Shown here piece after piece: positions 1-11,743 of a stretch of 64,000 bases of DNA. A program made the position numbers and the translations under genes. Source of the DNA: Tenebrio molitor (Eukaryota; Arthropoda; Insecta; Coleoptera; Tenebrionidae); contig NC_091047.1 of assembly GCF_963966145.1 (NCBI RefSeq), forward strand, positions 4,774,001 through 4,838,000, in the 5' to 3' direction. Within the stretch, counting starts at the first letter, position 1, and each line of letters starts with the position of its first letter. The notes under the pieces are model-generated. The model was not told the origin of the DNA and ran no database searches. It was given only the letters and a program-made list of their open reading frames with translations.

Positions 1-858
1 CCAACTGTACAAAACACCCTCTACAACAACTACACCCATTTAGAAAGTCCGGAGAAAGTCAGTTCGTTGGAGCGCAACAAAAAATTGTTGCAGTCCCAAG
101 TGAACACCCTGAACAACGCCGTTTACGGAAGCACAAATAGCTATGGACAATCAAGCCCAGACCATCAAATTAATTACAACTCGTTCGGCAAGAACGCCCC
201 CAAATTCAGCCCCCTCCCAGCCAGACCCCCGTACAGCCAGGACAGCAAGTTGTACAGCCCCACCACGCCCCCAAGCCAATACCCCAACCCCTACAAGCAG
301 CTCCCGACTTCTTCGCCCAAACCGCTGACCAGCTCCTCGTCGTTCGACTACACCCCCACCAAGCCCGCCACGGCGACCAGCTCGTTCGACTACACAACCA
401 CCAAGCCCACCAGCTTGATTTTCGACAAATACGACAAGCCGCTAGGCGGGGGCGGCGACGGGTACGCCACCTCCGAGTACGCGACCAACACGTACAAGAT
501 TCCCGGCGGGTTCAAGACCGACACGTTCAAGTACGAGTCGTACAAGTCGGCGTCGCAACCGACGTACTCGGCCGCGTCGGAAAAGTACTACACCAGCACA
601 CCCAACGCGAAGTTACAGTTGAGTCCGTTGGACAAGAGCTTCGAGTCGTTCAAGAACGGAACGGACAATCAGTACCAGTCGGCGTTCTCGACGAACGTGG
701 AGTACATCAATCAGCCGCCGATGTTGAAGGACAACGACTCGCTGGAGCAGAAGATGTTGAAAAAATCGGTGACGCAGCAGATCATAGAGAAGAAAACGGT
801 GCAGATGACTAAGACCAGCAAGCAGGAGTCATCGACGAAAAGCTTCAAGTTCGAGTAG
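1..858 (+). CDS. 3' terminal exon of a Ser/Tyr/Pro-rich protein, 5' end outside window
   Basis: The frame is open from base 1 to the TAG at 856-858 (about 285 residues), so the true start lies upstream; the first ATG-like position is not the start. The protein is low complexity: Tyr/Ser/Pro/Thr-rich with repeated S-S-F-D-Y-T and P-T-K-P motifs (near residues 115-140), a short Gly run, then a more ordered charged end with the pattern KKSVTQQIIEKKTVQMTKTS and a final SFKFE. GC content and codon use are clearly higher than in the rest of the window, as expected for a conserved host gene. The composition suggests a cytoskeletal or scaffold protein, but I do not recognise the family and give no function. 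It converges on the ACE-like gene. Confidence 0.75.
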   Translation, partial: PTVQNTLYNNYTHLESPEKVSSLERNKKLLQSQVNTLNNAVYGSTNSYGQSSPDHQINYNSFGKNAPKFSPLPARPPYSQDSKLYSPTTPPSQYPNPYKQLPTSSPKPLTSSSSFDYTPTKPATATSSFDYTTTKPTSLIFDKYDKPLGGGGDGYATSEYATNTYKIPGGFKTDTFKYESYKSASQPTYSAASEKYYTSTPNAKLQLSPLDKSFESFKNGTDNQYQSAFSTNVEYINQPPMLKDNDSLEQKMLKKSVTQQIIEKKTVQMTKTSKQESSTKSFKFE

Positions 859-1522
859 AGCGCCGGGGTTTTTAACAGTCTAGTTTCGGTGATTCTAAGT
901 GTCTCTATTTATTGATTTGATGGTGCTAATGTTTATGCTTCTTTTATTAACCAAATATTTTCATTAGATATATTGTTAATCGTGCCAATTAATTTTAAGC
1001 TTCTAGACTAAGTCGAAAGTTTTATATCGTTTTGTTTATAGTTGATTCAGTGCCAAAATTGCGTTTGTTCACAAGTTACTTAAAGTGCCTCTTCAGTATC
1101 AATCAAAACAAAAGTGTTACTTATTTTCCAGCTTTAATACGTGAGTCCTAAACCAGTGCCTACTTGATGGAAAATTTTTATTGTAATTAACTAGCGCTTT
1201 TTAATATATTTGTAGTCTATTTTACTCTCATTCGACTGGAATGTTGCAAATAGTGCACAATATTTTTAATTACTTATTAATCACTCAGTCGCTAATCCTC
1301 GCGAGGGTGTCTCGACGCGCGGGATTAAAAGATCACATTGTATAAATAAACTAATTGAAAAGTTGCTAATTTCGTTATTTAATCCCAAGTTCAAGTTTCA
1401 GAGTGACAGATTGAAGAATTGCCAAGTGGCGTGACTTTTCCCGTTCATTCGATTAAGACAAGTGGGAGCGCCTCGCGAAGTTTTAATTGGATCGTGAAAT
1501 GAAAACTTTACATTTGCAAATT
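859..1522 (+). other. 3' UTR and gap between convergent genes
   Basis: AT-rich non-coding stretch after the TAG of the first gene. A polyadenylation signal AATAAA is at 1345-1350. No ORF of note on either strand. Confidence 0.5.
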
Positions 1523-1528
1523 TTTATT
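1523..1528 (-). promoter_or_regulatory. AATAAA overlapping the ACE-like stop codon
   Basis: On the minus strand the stop codon TAA (1530-1528) is followed at once by AATAAA (1528-1523), sharing one A. If used, the 3' UTR would be only some 10-30 bases long. No other close signal was checked. Confidence 0.4.
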
Positions 1529-4500
1529 TACCACCCAACATACACGTCGTTCGCCTGGATGTATTTGTCCAGCCAGTCGTAAATGGGGTTGTAGTACTTC
1601 AAAAATGGTTTGGTGGAAATATGAGTTGTCCCACTGATTATCGAGAGCGCTTCCGGCCAGCGAACGCTCGCACCCTTCTCCATCATAGCCCTGCAAAACA
1701 AACACTTTAACCCAAATCCCGAATCCCCGGAACGGCAATCGGTAAAGTTGTAGCTTGACGTGTCCCACCTCTAAACTGTTGTATTTTAGTTGTAGCGAAA
1801 GTCGAGCGAGAAGCTGTAACAGGTGAGAAACTGAATAAAACTTACAGTAGTTTTTTTCCTGCGTTTTTCGATCCGTAAATGTCGCACTTGTGCAGAGGTA
1901 AATGCTCGTCGTACACCCCGTCTGAAGTTTTCCCGTACAGCGACAACTCACAAAGACTCTTGAAAATCTGTATCTGGAGTATGCTACTCAAGAAGTACCT
2001 TATGTACGGGGTGTTGTCGGGAATGTGGAATTTACACCCCGCGTCGAAATATTTTTCGCTTCGTTTTTCGGGAGGCACAACCCCTCTGTATTTGAGGTTC
2101 AGGTGCCAGTAGTACTCGTTCCATCGACTGTAAGGTACGGACCCTTTAAATATGTCCCACCGGTACTTGTCGATGATCAGAGAGAAGGGAATTTCCGGAA
2201 TTTTTGACAACGCTTGGTGGAACAACAAGAAGAGTTCTGTGCTGTTGTCTAGGAGTTCGTTGTCGCTTAGCAGGCTGAGACGGTGGAGGTGTTGTGGCGT
2301 CATCACTCCGTGCATCACGGCGTCGCCTGTGCTCTCGTGGAAGGCGGTGGTGGTACCGTCCTGGAAAAGGTCGCTCACAGTCTGACAAACAGAGAGAGTT
2401 GTTTTGTATTACTTGGAATACAACTGGTTGTTCTTGGTACGCCATGTAGTACTGGATGTGACCCATTTCGTGGTGGATCACGTAGAAATCGTCCATGGAA
2501 ACCTTCCCGCACATCAACATCCTGAAGTCGTCCTTGCTGTAGAGATTCGCCGCCGTTCCGTGACACAGAGTTGTGTTTTCGGTCTCTTCGAATATGGAGT
2601 AGTCCCAGAATTTTTGGGTCATTTTGGGCAGATTAAGAGAAGTGTAAAAATCTTCAGCTTCTAAAACCTTTTCGTTTGATTAATTCACAAGAAATTGGAA
2701 CCGTGACCACCAAGTGTACCACCCGTTGAGGACAAATTTATATTTTGAAGCAAAAACCACATACATAATTGTGTTGAAACGGAGTACCTACGTACATACT
2801 AAAAAATGAAATATAGTTATTTGTACAACTAGTTATGAAAGTCAAACTTTTTTTCACGAATTTACAGATTGATTAACGAGCCCGAGTTAATCAAGCAAAT
2901 AAGTGAAAAAAATAGACTTTCATAACGTGTTGTACACACTACTTTTTTGCATATCGAAAAAAGTTGAGAAATTTGGTCTAAAAGGATTTATGAAAAATTA
3001 CAAAAAAAAAAATAGGTATGCTTTGACAAGAATCTCCAAGGAGATGGAATAAAAATGATGCAGAAAAGTACTACTTTCACTACGTGTAAAAAAGTGCCAC
3101 TTTCATTACGATATGCAAAAAAGTAGGTATATATCTAGTTAAAAAATTTGTTTCATATTCAAACTTTATTTCTGTTGCAAATGTAAAAAGATGTTAAGAT
3201 ATCTTATTAGACGAGAGACTTGATAATATAAAAATGAACGAAATGGATACAGTGTAGTTATAAATAGGTACAAAGATTGCTATGTAGAAAATAATTTCAA
3301 CACCAACGTATTCATAGCTGCTTCTACAACTGCAAATGCCAGATGAAGATTGTACGAAATGTCAGACGTATTAGGAAAAAGCGTAGTTTATTATTATGAC
3401 ACTGACAGGTTCGTATATACAACATGCCTCAGAAATAAGTTACAGTTGCGGACACGGAATTTTGGACGTCAAATTTATGTCAGTTCAAAAAATGTCAATG
3501 TAAGCCACGCTTTATTGTCATTATGATTGACGTTTGAAACTAATTGACATTTGAAAGTTGTCAGTATGATAAAAATTACAAAAATCGAAAGTTTATGTCA
3601 ATCGAACGACAAATCGTCCAAGATTCCGTGTCCGCAATAGTACATTAATTTTAACCAGTGACATCTCGTCAAGAACAACAAAATTGTTATGCACCATTTT
3701 TTCAAAATATAATTTTCATTTCAGTATTTTACCCCTCCCCCCTCATAAATTAACGAGCTGTCTATTGTGTAGTTATTTAATCCAGTGACAGTGACCGTGA
3801 AATAATAGTTTTTGTAAAGTCAGCGCAAAACATTATGTTTTTAGAATAAAGTTTTTTCGCTCTGCGGCCGAGGTAGAGAGGATTACATTTTCAGTTAGTT
3901 TTATGCGACCCCAAAAGGCAGGTGTTTACGTGTTGGTTCTGTGATTTAAGCTAAATTTTTTTGAAAATAGGGCGTTTATTTTCGAATAGTGAATACATAG
4001 ATGTTGTGTTGGTGTATGGTGAAGCGTGCGGGAGTGCTCCTCGACCCCAGAGAATTTCCGTGCTACCGTGGAAAATGCTGCCACAACAATTCGCAATAAC
4101 AGAGGTATACTGGAAACAGTGGAAGAATAATAATGGACAATTAACACTTTGTGTAATGATTAGTTACTTCATAAGAATTTTTACGGATTAATACACTAAT
4201 TTTAGGAGACATTTTGTCATCATTTTAGGTATGGGTGATTCATTAGGGTCAGTTTAAAATATTTATTATTAAAATTGTTTTCATTTAATATCTACCATAT
4301 GATTCTCTTTTTTTTTCTCTTCCATCCTTATCATCATTATAGGTTACAATAACGGGCGCAGCAGTTAGTCACTGTTTCATAAGTTAGCAAAAAACAAGTG
4401 AAAGTTTTCTTGCATTCATTTTTTCTTCTGCGCTTATTATTCTTATCATTATCAGTATCGGCGAAGCAAATAATCCCCATTGGCGGGTAACGAAATTTGT

Positions 4501-7180
4501 GCCAAATCTTTCAATAATTTTGATTGGATAACTTCAATATTTAGGAAAAAATAATATATGTACATATTTAAATATATTGTTTCTATTAACGAGTTCTAAT
4601 ACCAGTTAAAATTAATGTACTTATTACTGAGGCACGTTGTATAGACGACGGTAAAAATACCGGGTGTGTTAAGTTTTACCGCCCGATCGAAAACACCCAC
4701 TTCTAGTCGATTTAAATTTGTCAAAAAATTCAGGAATGATTGTGTATCGCTGTAAAACATTCTGTAAAAATTTGAAATTTTTTAATGAAACAGAGTCCTT
4801 TCAAACATTTAGCAAAAATTTTGTGTCATTGAAAACATCACCGGTTTTTGAAATAAATGGAATTTTATATTAAAGTGCAAAATTTACTTATGATTTATTA
4901 TTAAATTGGGCGGTCAGTTCCACAAAAGAGGTTGACATGGATTGTTTATGGTACCCTTTAGGGACTTAAGAATTACTAGAAAAGTTGTCAACAGATGTTT
5001 ATTGGCTGTTTACCAACAATGAGGTATTTATTTATCTTGGTGGTTATTTTTCTCTGTTAATGTTAAAACTGGAATAATTCAAAAACTAATGATTTTCTTT
5101 TGATGCGAATTTCATAAACGTGTTTTTTTGAATTACATAATTATGAATTACGGAAAAAAAATTGTTTGCTCAAAATCGATTTTTTTAATTTTATGGCTCT
5201 TAATGAAGTGATAAGGGAAAATTGATTGCACACATTTGAAAGTATGCAACCCGAAAGTTTCGTAATTTTTACTAATTTTTTAATAGGGTTAATCGTGCGG
5301 GTGGTAAAACTTGACTCACCCGGTATTGTCAAAGCAGGATGTTTATTGAGAGATTGGACCTATGAATTAGGTAAGGGTTTCAACATCATTCACTGAATTA
5401 CCGGAGATACCAACAAAAGAATTTGGTTTTATTTATGATAAGAGAGTTATTATTAACAAATGAGGAATGTGTGATCCAGAATTCGTCATAAAATAATTTT
5501 ATAGTGTTTAAAAAATTGTGTGTTTTTGACGAAAAGTAGGATAACACTTGAATTGGTCCTATAAATGTTTATGATAAAAAAATAATGGCGTTTTTGCTTC
5601 AAAATACAGGCTTTTTCACGACAATGAGGCCGACGGAATAGAAAAATGCAACCCACAATACATTGGAACGTAAATCTAGACATGGAGGCGATAAATATCC
5701 GGGTTTTCCTCCTGATGTATCGTGGGTTGCATGTTCTATTCCGCCGGGCTCATTATCACTCGTGAAATACACTTCATACAATTATCCTCAACAGGTACAC
5801 TTGCTAGTACCGTGGAAATATACCATCTCTTTCACTGTAAGATTTTTGTTTTGCAACTTCTCATCTAAATTAATATTTTTGGGGGAAACTGGAAACAGTT
5901 CTAGCAGAGAAGTCCAGTCTTGACCCCACATGTTTCCCAATAAGTGTATAGGGATGGGTCCCTTGGGGTCAATCTGTGTTGGTCCATATTTTTGGTACAG
6001 TTTGTGTCTCACTACCGCGTGTAGCATTACGTACAGGGGCTCCACCTCGTGGTACAAGCCAAAAACAAAGTTTTCCAGATCCGGAGTTTCAAGTTCCTCT
6101 TTCCAAGCTTCTCCAATGTTGTCGTATCCTTTAAATACCGTACGAACAAAAAACACCGTCAAATTGACGTATCAAAAACATAAATCATTGTCTTAGTTAA
6201 ATGTCATTTGGTATTTTATTAAGCACTAAAAAGAATCATTATTTGTTTTACAATTTTCACAAAGTGATTTTTACTTTGTCATCTTCACACCATAAAAAAA
6301 TTGTGCTTGAAGGTTATTTTGTAACGGACAAGTGACAGTTTTCTAATGACAAATAATGATATGAAAATAATACGAATCAAGCTAAGACTCTGAGTTTTGT
6401 TTTTCGAAGGTAACTTTGTTTGCTTGTTTTTGATTATACGGTAGGGAAAAGGTGACCGGACCCGGCACCTGCGCCATTTTTATTTTGTCAAAATAAAACT
6501 CGACTTGCTACTTACGCTCGTGATCAGATTTTTAAATTAATACATAAACATAAATCTGTAGTACCGTTATTTTTCGCTGCGTCGTTCTGGTACTCCACGG
6601 CCACGCTGAAGACGTCCTTGATCCTGGGCCCGACCGAGTCGTGCCAGTTCAGCCAGATCCAGCTGAGCTGCTCCGGAGCCAGATCCGTCCTCTTCATGAG
6701 CCTCTCCAGATCGGGCTCACCGTACAGACAGTCCCCGCTTTTGGGGAAATTGGGAGCGCTCCGGTTAATCCGGGCGGGATTACCTACGAGACACGTCTCG
6801 GAGTTGTACTCCTGCGCCAACTTCCCCAACACTTCCAGATAAGCTCTGGAACAAGAAAGCGTCGTCAATTGCTTTCGAACCAGGATCGTCGGTTTGGAAT
6901 AACACTCACAGAACCGTTTGGTCGGTGAACTTCGGCCCTCTGCACATTAAATAAATTTTCCTTCTCTGTTCGGGTGTTATCCAGTCGTGTCTGATCGTCG
7001 ATTCGCACACTTTGTTTTTCCACCTGTTCCTCACTTTTCCGAGTTGTCGGGCTTGTTGTGAAGTTTTCACGTCGGGGGCGGTTGAAAGCTTCCAAGTTAA
7101 GTGGGCTGCCAACGAATTGAACTGGGCTAAATCGGAATCGACGTCATTCAGCCATTTCTCGACGTCGTATTGATATTCGA
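1528..7180 (-). CDS. Angiotensin-converting-enzyme-like secreted dipeptidyl carboxypeptidase (M2), six exons, 5' exon not found
   Basis: Exons in transcript order: 7180-6910, 6846-6565, 6128-5824, 2667-2413, 2360-1846, 1690-1528. All junctions are GT/AG and phases match, giving about 596 residues, the size of one ACE domain. Hallmarks: HHEMGHIQYY zinc site with the catalytic Glu (fourth exon), third zinc ligand in FHESTGD and the substrate/transition-state His in FHIPDNTPYIRYF (fifth exon), GPIPIHLLGNMWGQ (third exon), and RWPEAL near the end. The protein stops after DVYVGW with no membrane anchor, so a soluble secreted enzyme of the insect AnCE type is expected. The first exon here starts in phase (two bases finish a codon), so a signal-peptide exon must lie upstream. 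A 10-11-residue insert precedes LPLHKCDIY. The 52-bp intron at 2412-2361 is set by matching family length; a nearer AG at 2383-2382 also restores frame but adds seven residues. Predicted active; function from family. Confidence 0.9.
3444..3640. repeat. MITE with TIR ATTGCGGACACGGAAT, in ACE intron
   Basis: Terminal inverted repeats: GCGGACACGGAATTTTGGA near 3448 and its mirror TCCAAGATTCCGTGTCCGC near 3617-3635. The interior (TGTCA...CTTTATTGTCATTATGA) resembles the interior of the element at 31305-31662, whose ends are different. Confidence 0.6.
3961..4140 (+). pseudogene. DUF4817-like transposon N-terminal remnant
   Basis: The reading FSNSEYIDVVLVYGEACGSA matches the pattern of the DUF4817 helix-turn-helix segment common at the start of insect transposase-like ORFs (F-x-N-x-E-Y-x-D-x-x-x-V-Y-G). 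The similarity breaks off after about 50 residues and there is no downstream catalytic region. It lies antisense within the large ACE intron. Judged from memory of the family pattern only. Confidence 0.4.
4660..5323. repeat. MITE family A, full copy, TIR CCGGGTG(A)GTTAAGTTTTACCGCCC
   Basis: 664 bp between TA dinucleotides. Left end CCGGGTGTGTTAAGTTTTAC, right end GTAAAACTTGACTCACCCGG. Other copies: a full inverted one at 42715-43467 and a right-end fragment at 37047-37375. No coding capacity. TA flanks and TIRs suggest a Tc1/mariner-mobilised element. Confidence 0.75.
5607..5776. repeat. MITE family B, TIR with AATGAG(C)CCGACGGAATAGAA
   Basis: 170-bp foldback element. Both arms carry the core GACGGAATAGAAAAATGCAA, and a better preserved copy lies at 55612-55781. 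It sits close to the donor of the 3.2-kb ACE intron. Confidence 0.7.
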
Positions 7181-8724
7181 CTGAAATAATTGCGTTTCGG
7201 TGCTTTTAACTTAATTGGGACGGTGGACTTTTTAGTTTGTTTGTTTTTAAACCGCTTGGAATTGCTACCGTCTCGGAAATTTTATTTGTTGCAAGGCTGA
7301 GGACTTTCGCGGTTGGCCTGCACCAGCTTATTTATTTTTCGAATTACGAGAGCACGTAAATAGACGCAGAAGTGCAATTTTAAACTCCCAAACGACCTTT
7401 CACCTTTACGGGCTTAGATCTTATCAGGCGCGCGAGAGATAAAATTTGCTTTTTTCAGTAAAAAGGAAATTATTTCTTCATGTGGAAACACACCTACGCG
7501 TCACTTTATTTTTAATTTTCTCCAGGACTACTTTTTTTTACAAATCCTAACGTCTTGATTGGTGCTGAAGTGACCTCTAGGTCATTAACATAATTTTAAT
7601 CCTTGCCTACCAGAATTTATATTTTTCGTGCTTTCCGAAAACTGGGTCACAATTGACCCAACGTTTTTTTTTTTAATCTCTGAATTCCATGCAAGATTAT
7701 CGTATATAACAAAATATAATACAACTCACATAGTTTTTATTCATAGAAAAACTCGTAACAAAAAAAAAGAACAAATTTATCGGAAACTTGTGACGAAAAT
7801 GAATGAACAAATTCATAATTTATTCTTTTCTTTACATAATGAATGGTTTCTGTATACGAATTTGTTGCAAATTTTGCACTTGTTTGTGTATTGTATCGAA
7901 CCCCACAACCGGGTCAAATTTGACCCGGGCGACAAAAATGATAGAAAAAAACTATTACGTAGAAAAATTATGCATTTCCCTCTCCAGTAATAGCTGTTCG
8001 CATTTCTATTTCTTTTTTAAATCTTTTTTATTATCCAACCCGATCATATTCAAGTTACCTTTTACCTTTTTCAAGATCCCTCGAAGTCTGTTGAAAAGTA
8101 CGCCCCGCCGTGCCCCACACGCAAAGCACCTTCAACAAACACGCAATCTTCCACATCACATATCTTGTAAAGTAACCAGCACAAGGTATATTCTGTGGGT
8201 AACTAAAAGAGCTTTTCTAATTTTCCCCTTATACACGTGAGTCCCGCTCATGCGCACCGAATAACACCAATATTTACCACCAATTTCGTGTCGATTTAAT
8301 CCTTTATTTTTCCAAATTCCCCAGAACGCCGAACTTCTAATCGGATTTTAAAGAAAATAATAAGAAGACGACTTGGACGTTTCCTCCCTTTCGTCGCGGA
8401 TTAATTATTAACTTTCCTCCCGAGCTTTCGAAGTACTAAGCCCTGATAGAAGTTTTTCGATTCGTGGGAGGCAAAGAGCGAAACCAACACAGGTAATTTC
8501 ATTTGATTTAATTTGAGAGGGCTTATTTATTTGACGGGCGATTACGCATTATCGTCGAAACAACATATGTTTGCGCTATTATGCCCTGTCAGATTATTTT
8601 ACATAATGCATTTATCAAAAGAACTGATCGGTTCGCCGCCCTAATGTGTTGCGCAAATCATCCTGGTGATAATGTCACTCGATGGGTCTTCGATTTTATC
8701 TTTTTTTGTATCGACGGGAGCAAG
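7181..8724. other. Non-coding stretch upstream of ACE-like exons
   Basis: The missing signal-peptide exon of the ACE-like gene should lie here or beyond, ending in phase 1, but I found no convincing short hydrophobic ORF. Long ORFs in this stretch are AT-run artefacts. An acceptable splice-donor context (AACACAGGTAATT) occurs near 8490 on the + strand without a recognisable exon. Confidence 0.3.
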
Positions 8725-8825
8725 AAATATTAAACCGAATGCAATTACTAATCGGTAATGCGAGACTGACGTCAAGTGGTAATAGGTAATTAAAGGAAAT
8801 TCGACACCTTGGTTGCTGAATCCTG
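8725..8825 (-). repeat. 100-bp block shared in inverted orientation with 59513-59613
   Basis: The block containing ACCACTTGACGTCAGTCTC (minus strand) is nearly identical to 59513-59613 (+ strand). Both lie a few hundred bases downstream of a BESS-tail gene and its conserved 3' UTR, in the same orientation relative to that gene. Confidence 0.65.
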
Positions 8826-9109
8826 CCAGGTGAAACAGGCGAGTTCAACGTTAAAAATTAAAAATTAGCGGAAAAATGACATTTTTGAGCCACCATTTAA
8901 AAAATTGTTGTTTTTTAAATCATGAAATCATTGTTATGCGTTTAAAGTGGACATTTTCTCCCAGCGTGAAGTAACTTGTGTATAAAACATTTTTTACGCA
9001 TGCGATTACATGCTCGCTGCGATCGTGTATGTGAACCTCCCGCTTCTAACAAAAGTAGTGTGTTGCATAAATAGCTATTTCAATATCGATGCTGCTATTA
9101 CAGATACGT

Positions 9110-9180
9110 GTGTGACAGTTACACCTGGGGAAATATTTGAGATGGCATCGAGGCAAATACTTGTTAAAGGCTATATATTT
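9110..9180 (-). other. Conserved 3' UTR segment of the BESS family
   Basis: Contains TATTTGCCTCGATGCCATCT and the mirror of TTACACCTGGGGAAATATTT. The same block follows the other BESS exons (21349-21412, 54008-54100, 58944-59060; partly at 60405), showing the family was duplicated with its 3' UTR. Confidence 0.6.
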
Positions 9181-9264
9181 TTGTAATACAAAAAAAGGTA
9201 CACAGCGTAATACAAAAAGTAAAAATAACAGTGAAATTGCTTTAACTACATATTAAATTTAGTT

Positions 9265-11743
9265 TCAGAAGGAATTTCTTATATCTTGCAAAAGCTGTAT
9301 AGTTTTCAAACGGAATGTAAATTTTTGATCCGTATTTAAACTTCTAACCGACGGAAGTAGCGAATAGAAGAATGCCAAATCTTCGTCTTCTCGAAGTGGA
9401 CTCTTCATCGCCTCGACAGGATCCGTGAAATCCATCGATGCATGTTCAATATCAAGTCTTTTTCGCTTCGCATGTACACTATTAATTGGAGAGGGACTGA
9501 CTAGTTCTTCTTCTTTTATATCAATTTCATCTGCTTCTGTCTTGACTTCACTTACATACTCTGCTCGATCGTGACTTGTTTCGTTAACGTTATCTTCAAG
9601 ACTAGCCTGAATTGGTGGTGAGTAAACATCACCGTCATCCGCTTCTGTCTTGATTTCATCTACATAATCCAGTGGATCATAGCTCAGTTCATTGCTATTA
9701 TCTTCAAAAGTAGCCTTACTAATTCCCAAGTGTACATCATCATCATCTGCTTCTACTTTGACTTCACTAGATGATGACCCTTCACCAAATGCTTGACCTT
9801 CTTGTTTACATATGTTCCTAAAAATTGATTTTGCTTTTGAAGATTGTATACAGTGTCCCAGAACTGCCTCCCCAGAGAAAAAAGCGAGTACATATTTGGG
9901 TAAATGTGATAATTTTATTTTTAAATCAATTTAATTTTATAATAATTTAAAAAAAAAAGGTCAAACGATAATCGAGAAAAGACATCCTAAACTTGACCAA
10001 TCAGAGTTGAGCACCATCAAGATAGGATGACCGCAATTTTGCGTTGCCGGGGTTTCGAAGTCGAAAGTCCAAGTAAGCTTTTCGCTGATTGTTGCGATAT
10101 CAATAATAATTTTTGCTATCTAGCAAACTGTCAGATATTTTAGTAATACGAGCTTCTGGAATTGGTGAAATTGAAAACTTTATAACTCGGTTATGTGAGC
10201 TGCAGGAAAATTTATTATTTTAGTCATCTTGGATTTTCTTTTACTGTCGACACATGCCTGTTTTCTATGGGGACGCAGTTCTGGGACATGCTGTATACCT
10301 AATGTCACAAAAAAGTGATGTGTGCCTCCATCACATAAACGCACGGTTGAAGTGAAACTTCTATCGTCTTCGTTAACCACGCGAGTTTAAATTACATAAT
10401 TAATTTTGTATATACAGGGTGAAATTGAAATGCATCATAATATGTGAAGCATAGTACCTTCAATTAGTGAATAAACGGAAAATATGGTTAAACATTGTCC
10501 AATTTAACTTAATTCGACGCTTCTGAAAACTCGAACAAATCCAAACACTAATGGCCGCAAAAACGCTTTAAAAACAGAGTCACAAAACCTTACTATGAAT
10601 GAAATAGCCAAAAAACACTTTGTATACACTGAGCCGCAAAAACGTGTAATTTTTTTAAATTTGTGACAGTAGTGGGAAATTTCAAAAATGACCTTGACGA
10701 CCAAAATTAATGCTCGCGACTATACATATTTCGATTTCAGCCTGTATTTGTTTTTGTTCTAATATTCATAGCTCTTCGAAATATTAATTTTTAGTGAAGC
10801 TCCCTGAGTAATTTTGGCTTTCAAATTAATTTCTAAAAGCAGAACAGGCGTTGCAAATTTTCGGTCATGTCGTAGCGGAATTCGATGCAAATGAGCGTAG
10901 AAAATTCGTGTTCTCAAACGCTACTTTACAATAAATCATATCTCACAATCGTGCATTTTATTATTATTATTTGATAATGGAGAAAATGTATGTATAAAAT
11001 AAACAAGAGCAAAATTTTACTTTCGTAAGAATGAGTAATGTACCAGCTTATTATCAAGCGCGACGCCACTGGTAAGAGGATTTTTCGCGGAAATGTCAAA
11101 TAAACGTTAATTTTAAATCAACGGTGTTGTCGTTAACCCTGAAATAAGAGAGAGTGGGGGGTTATACAACATTCAGTTCAATAGACAAAGAGGTCAGAGC
11201 GTGGTAGGGAGATTTTGCCATTATAATTAGAAGTATACCTTTTACTACATCCGGGATTGTTTTCATAATTTTTGTGGTTTTCACAGAGTTCCTGCTCCTT
11301 AACACTGAAAAATGGAGTGATAAGTGTAGACCTTTTGTTTATTAAATCTGCTTACATTTTACAAGGTCCTGACTCTGTAAGATTTCTAGGAACCACCTTC
11401 TTCTTTCGTAGGTGTTCAGGAAAAATAGATGGTACAGCGCCTTTTGTTAAAGTTAATTTTCCAAAGTAATACAGAAAATTTTCCTTAAGAAAGTGTTTTC
11501 CACAAATTCTTGTGGCCGGGGATGGTTTAAAATTTTTACGTTTCAGGGCATCAGTCCATTTTTTATTTAATTTAGGATCACTAGGAAATCTAATAATCAT
11601 TTTAATTATTACTAATGTTTAGTTATTAAAAAAAACAAGAATTTTTTTTTTTACAGTTATTGTATATTGACGTACCGGTGGAATGAAATACCTCCCTTCT
11701 TCTGACGTTGTGTGCACCCATATGCGCAACACGAAGTAACCAT
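9265..11743 (-). CDS. THAP-acidic-BESS protein, four exons, intact
   Basis: Exons in transcript order: 11743-11676, 11589-11356, 11304-11239, 9817-9265 (68+234+66+553 = 921 nt, 306 residues). Residues 1-75 form a complete THAP zinc finger: start MVTSCCAYGC gives the first Cys pair, FPSD and KKW follow, then C-G-K-H supplies the last Cys/His and GAVPSIF the AVPTIF-type box. A short linker is followed by an acidic region with three lysine motifs of the type VKVEADDDD/IKTEADDGD/VKTEADEID, a basic stretch AKRKRLDIEH, and a C-terminal BESS motif (EDEDLAFFYSLLPSVRSLN through LLQDI). It ends four residues after DIR at TGA, some 14 residues short of its paralogs. THAP binds DNA and BESS mediates protein contact in known families, so a nuclear DNA-binding regulator or domesticated transposase end is inferred. 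The last exon fuses two exons that are separate in the other tails. Confidence 0.8.
9851..10293. repeat. MITE family T, TIR GTCCCAGAACTGCCTCCCC, in THAP-BESS intron
   Basis: 443 bp between TA dinucleotides; right end GGACGCAGTTCTGGGACATG. A second copy is at 50554-50946 and one end is at 61918. In all three places this end lies about 30 bases upstream of the acceptor of the first tail exon. Confidence 0.7.
10411..10720. repeat. MITE family C (CAGGGTGAAATTGAAATGCA)
   Basis: Starts after TATATA with CAGGGTGAAATTGAAATGCA. Near-identical sequence begins at 62040; related internal stretches with TTTTTGCGGC...CGGCTATTTCATT occur at 27600-27760, 33590-33720 and 47655-47720, and an end at 58090-58112. 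No coding potential. Confidence 0.6.

Noticed and set aside
2361..2412. 31-bp intron (2382-2412) in the ACE-like gene
   Set aside because: It restores frame but is too short and adds seven residues not found in the family; the 52-bp intron ending CTTTTCCAG gives the family length exactly.
2152..2664. Several + strand ORFs opposite the ACE-like exons
   Set aside because: They are antisense shadows; the minus strand carries the conserved HEMGH and HESTGD motifs with correct splicing.
7628..8240. Two overlapping + strand ORFs of 120 and 145 codons
   Set aside because: Lys/Phe/Ile-rich readings of A/T runs with no domain pattern.
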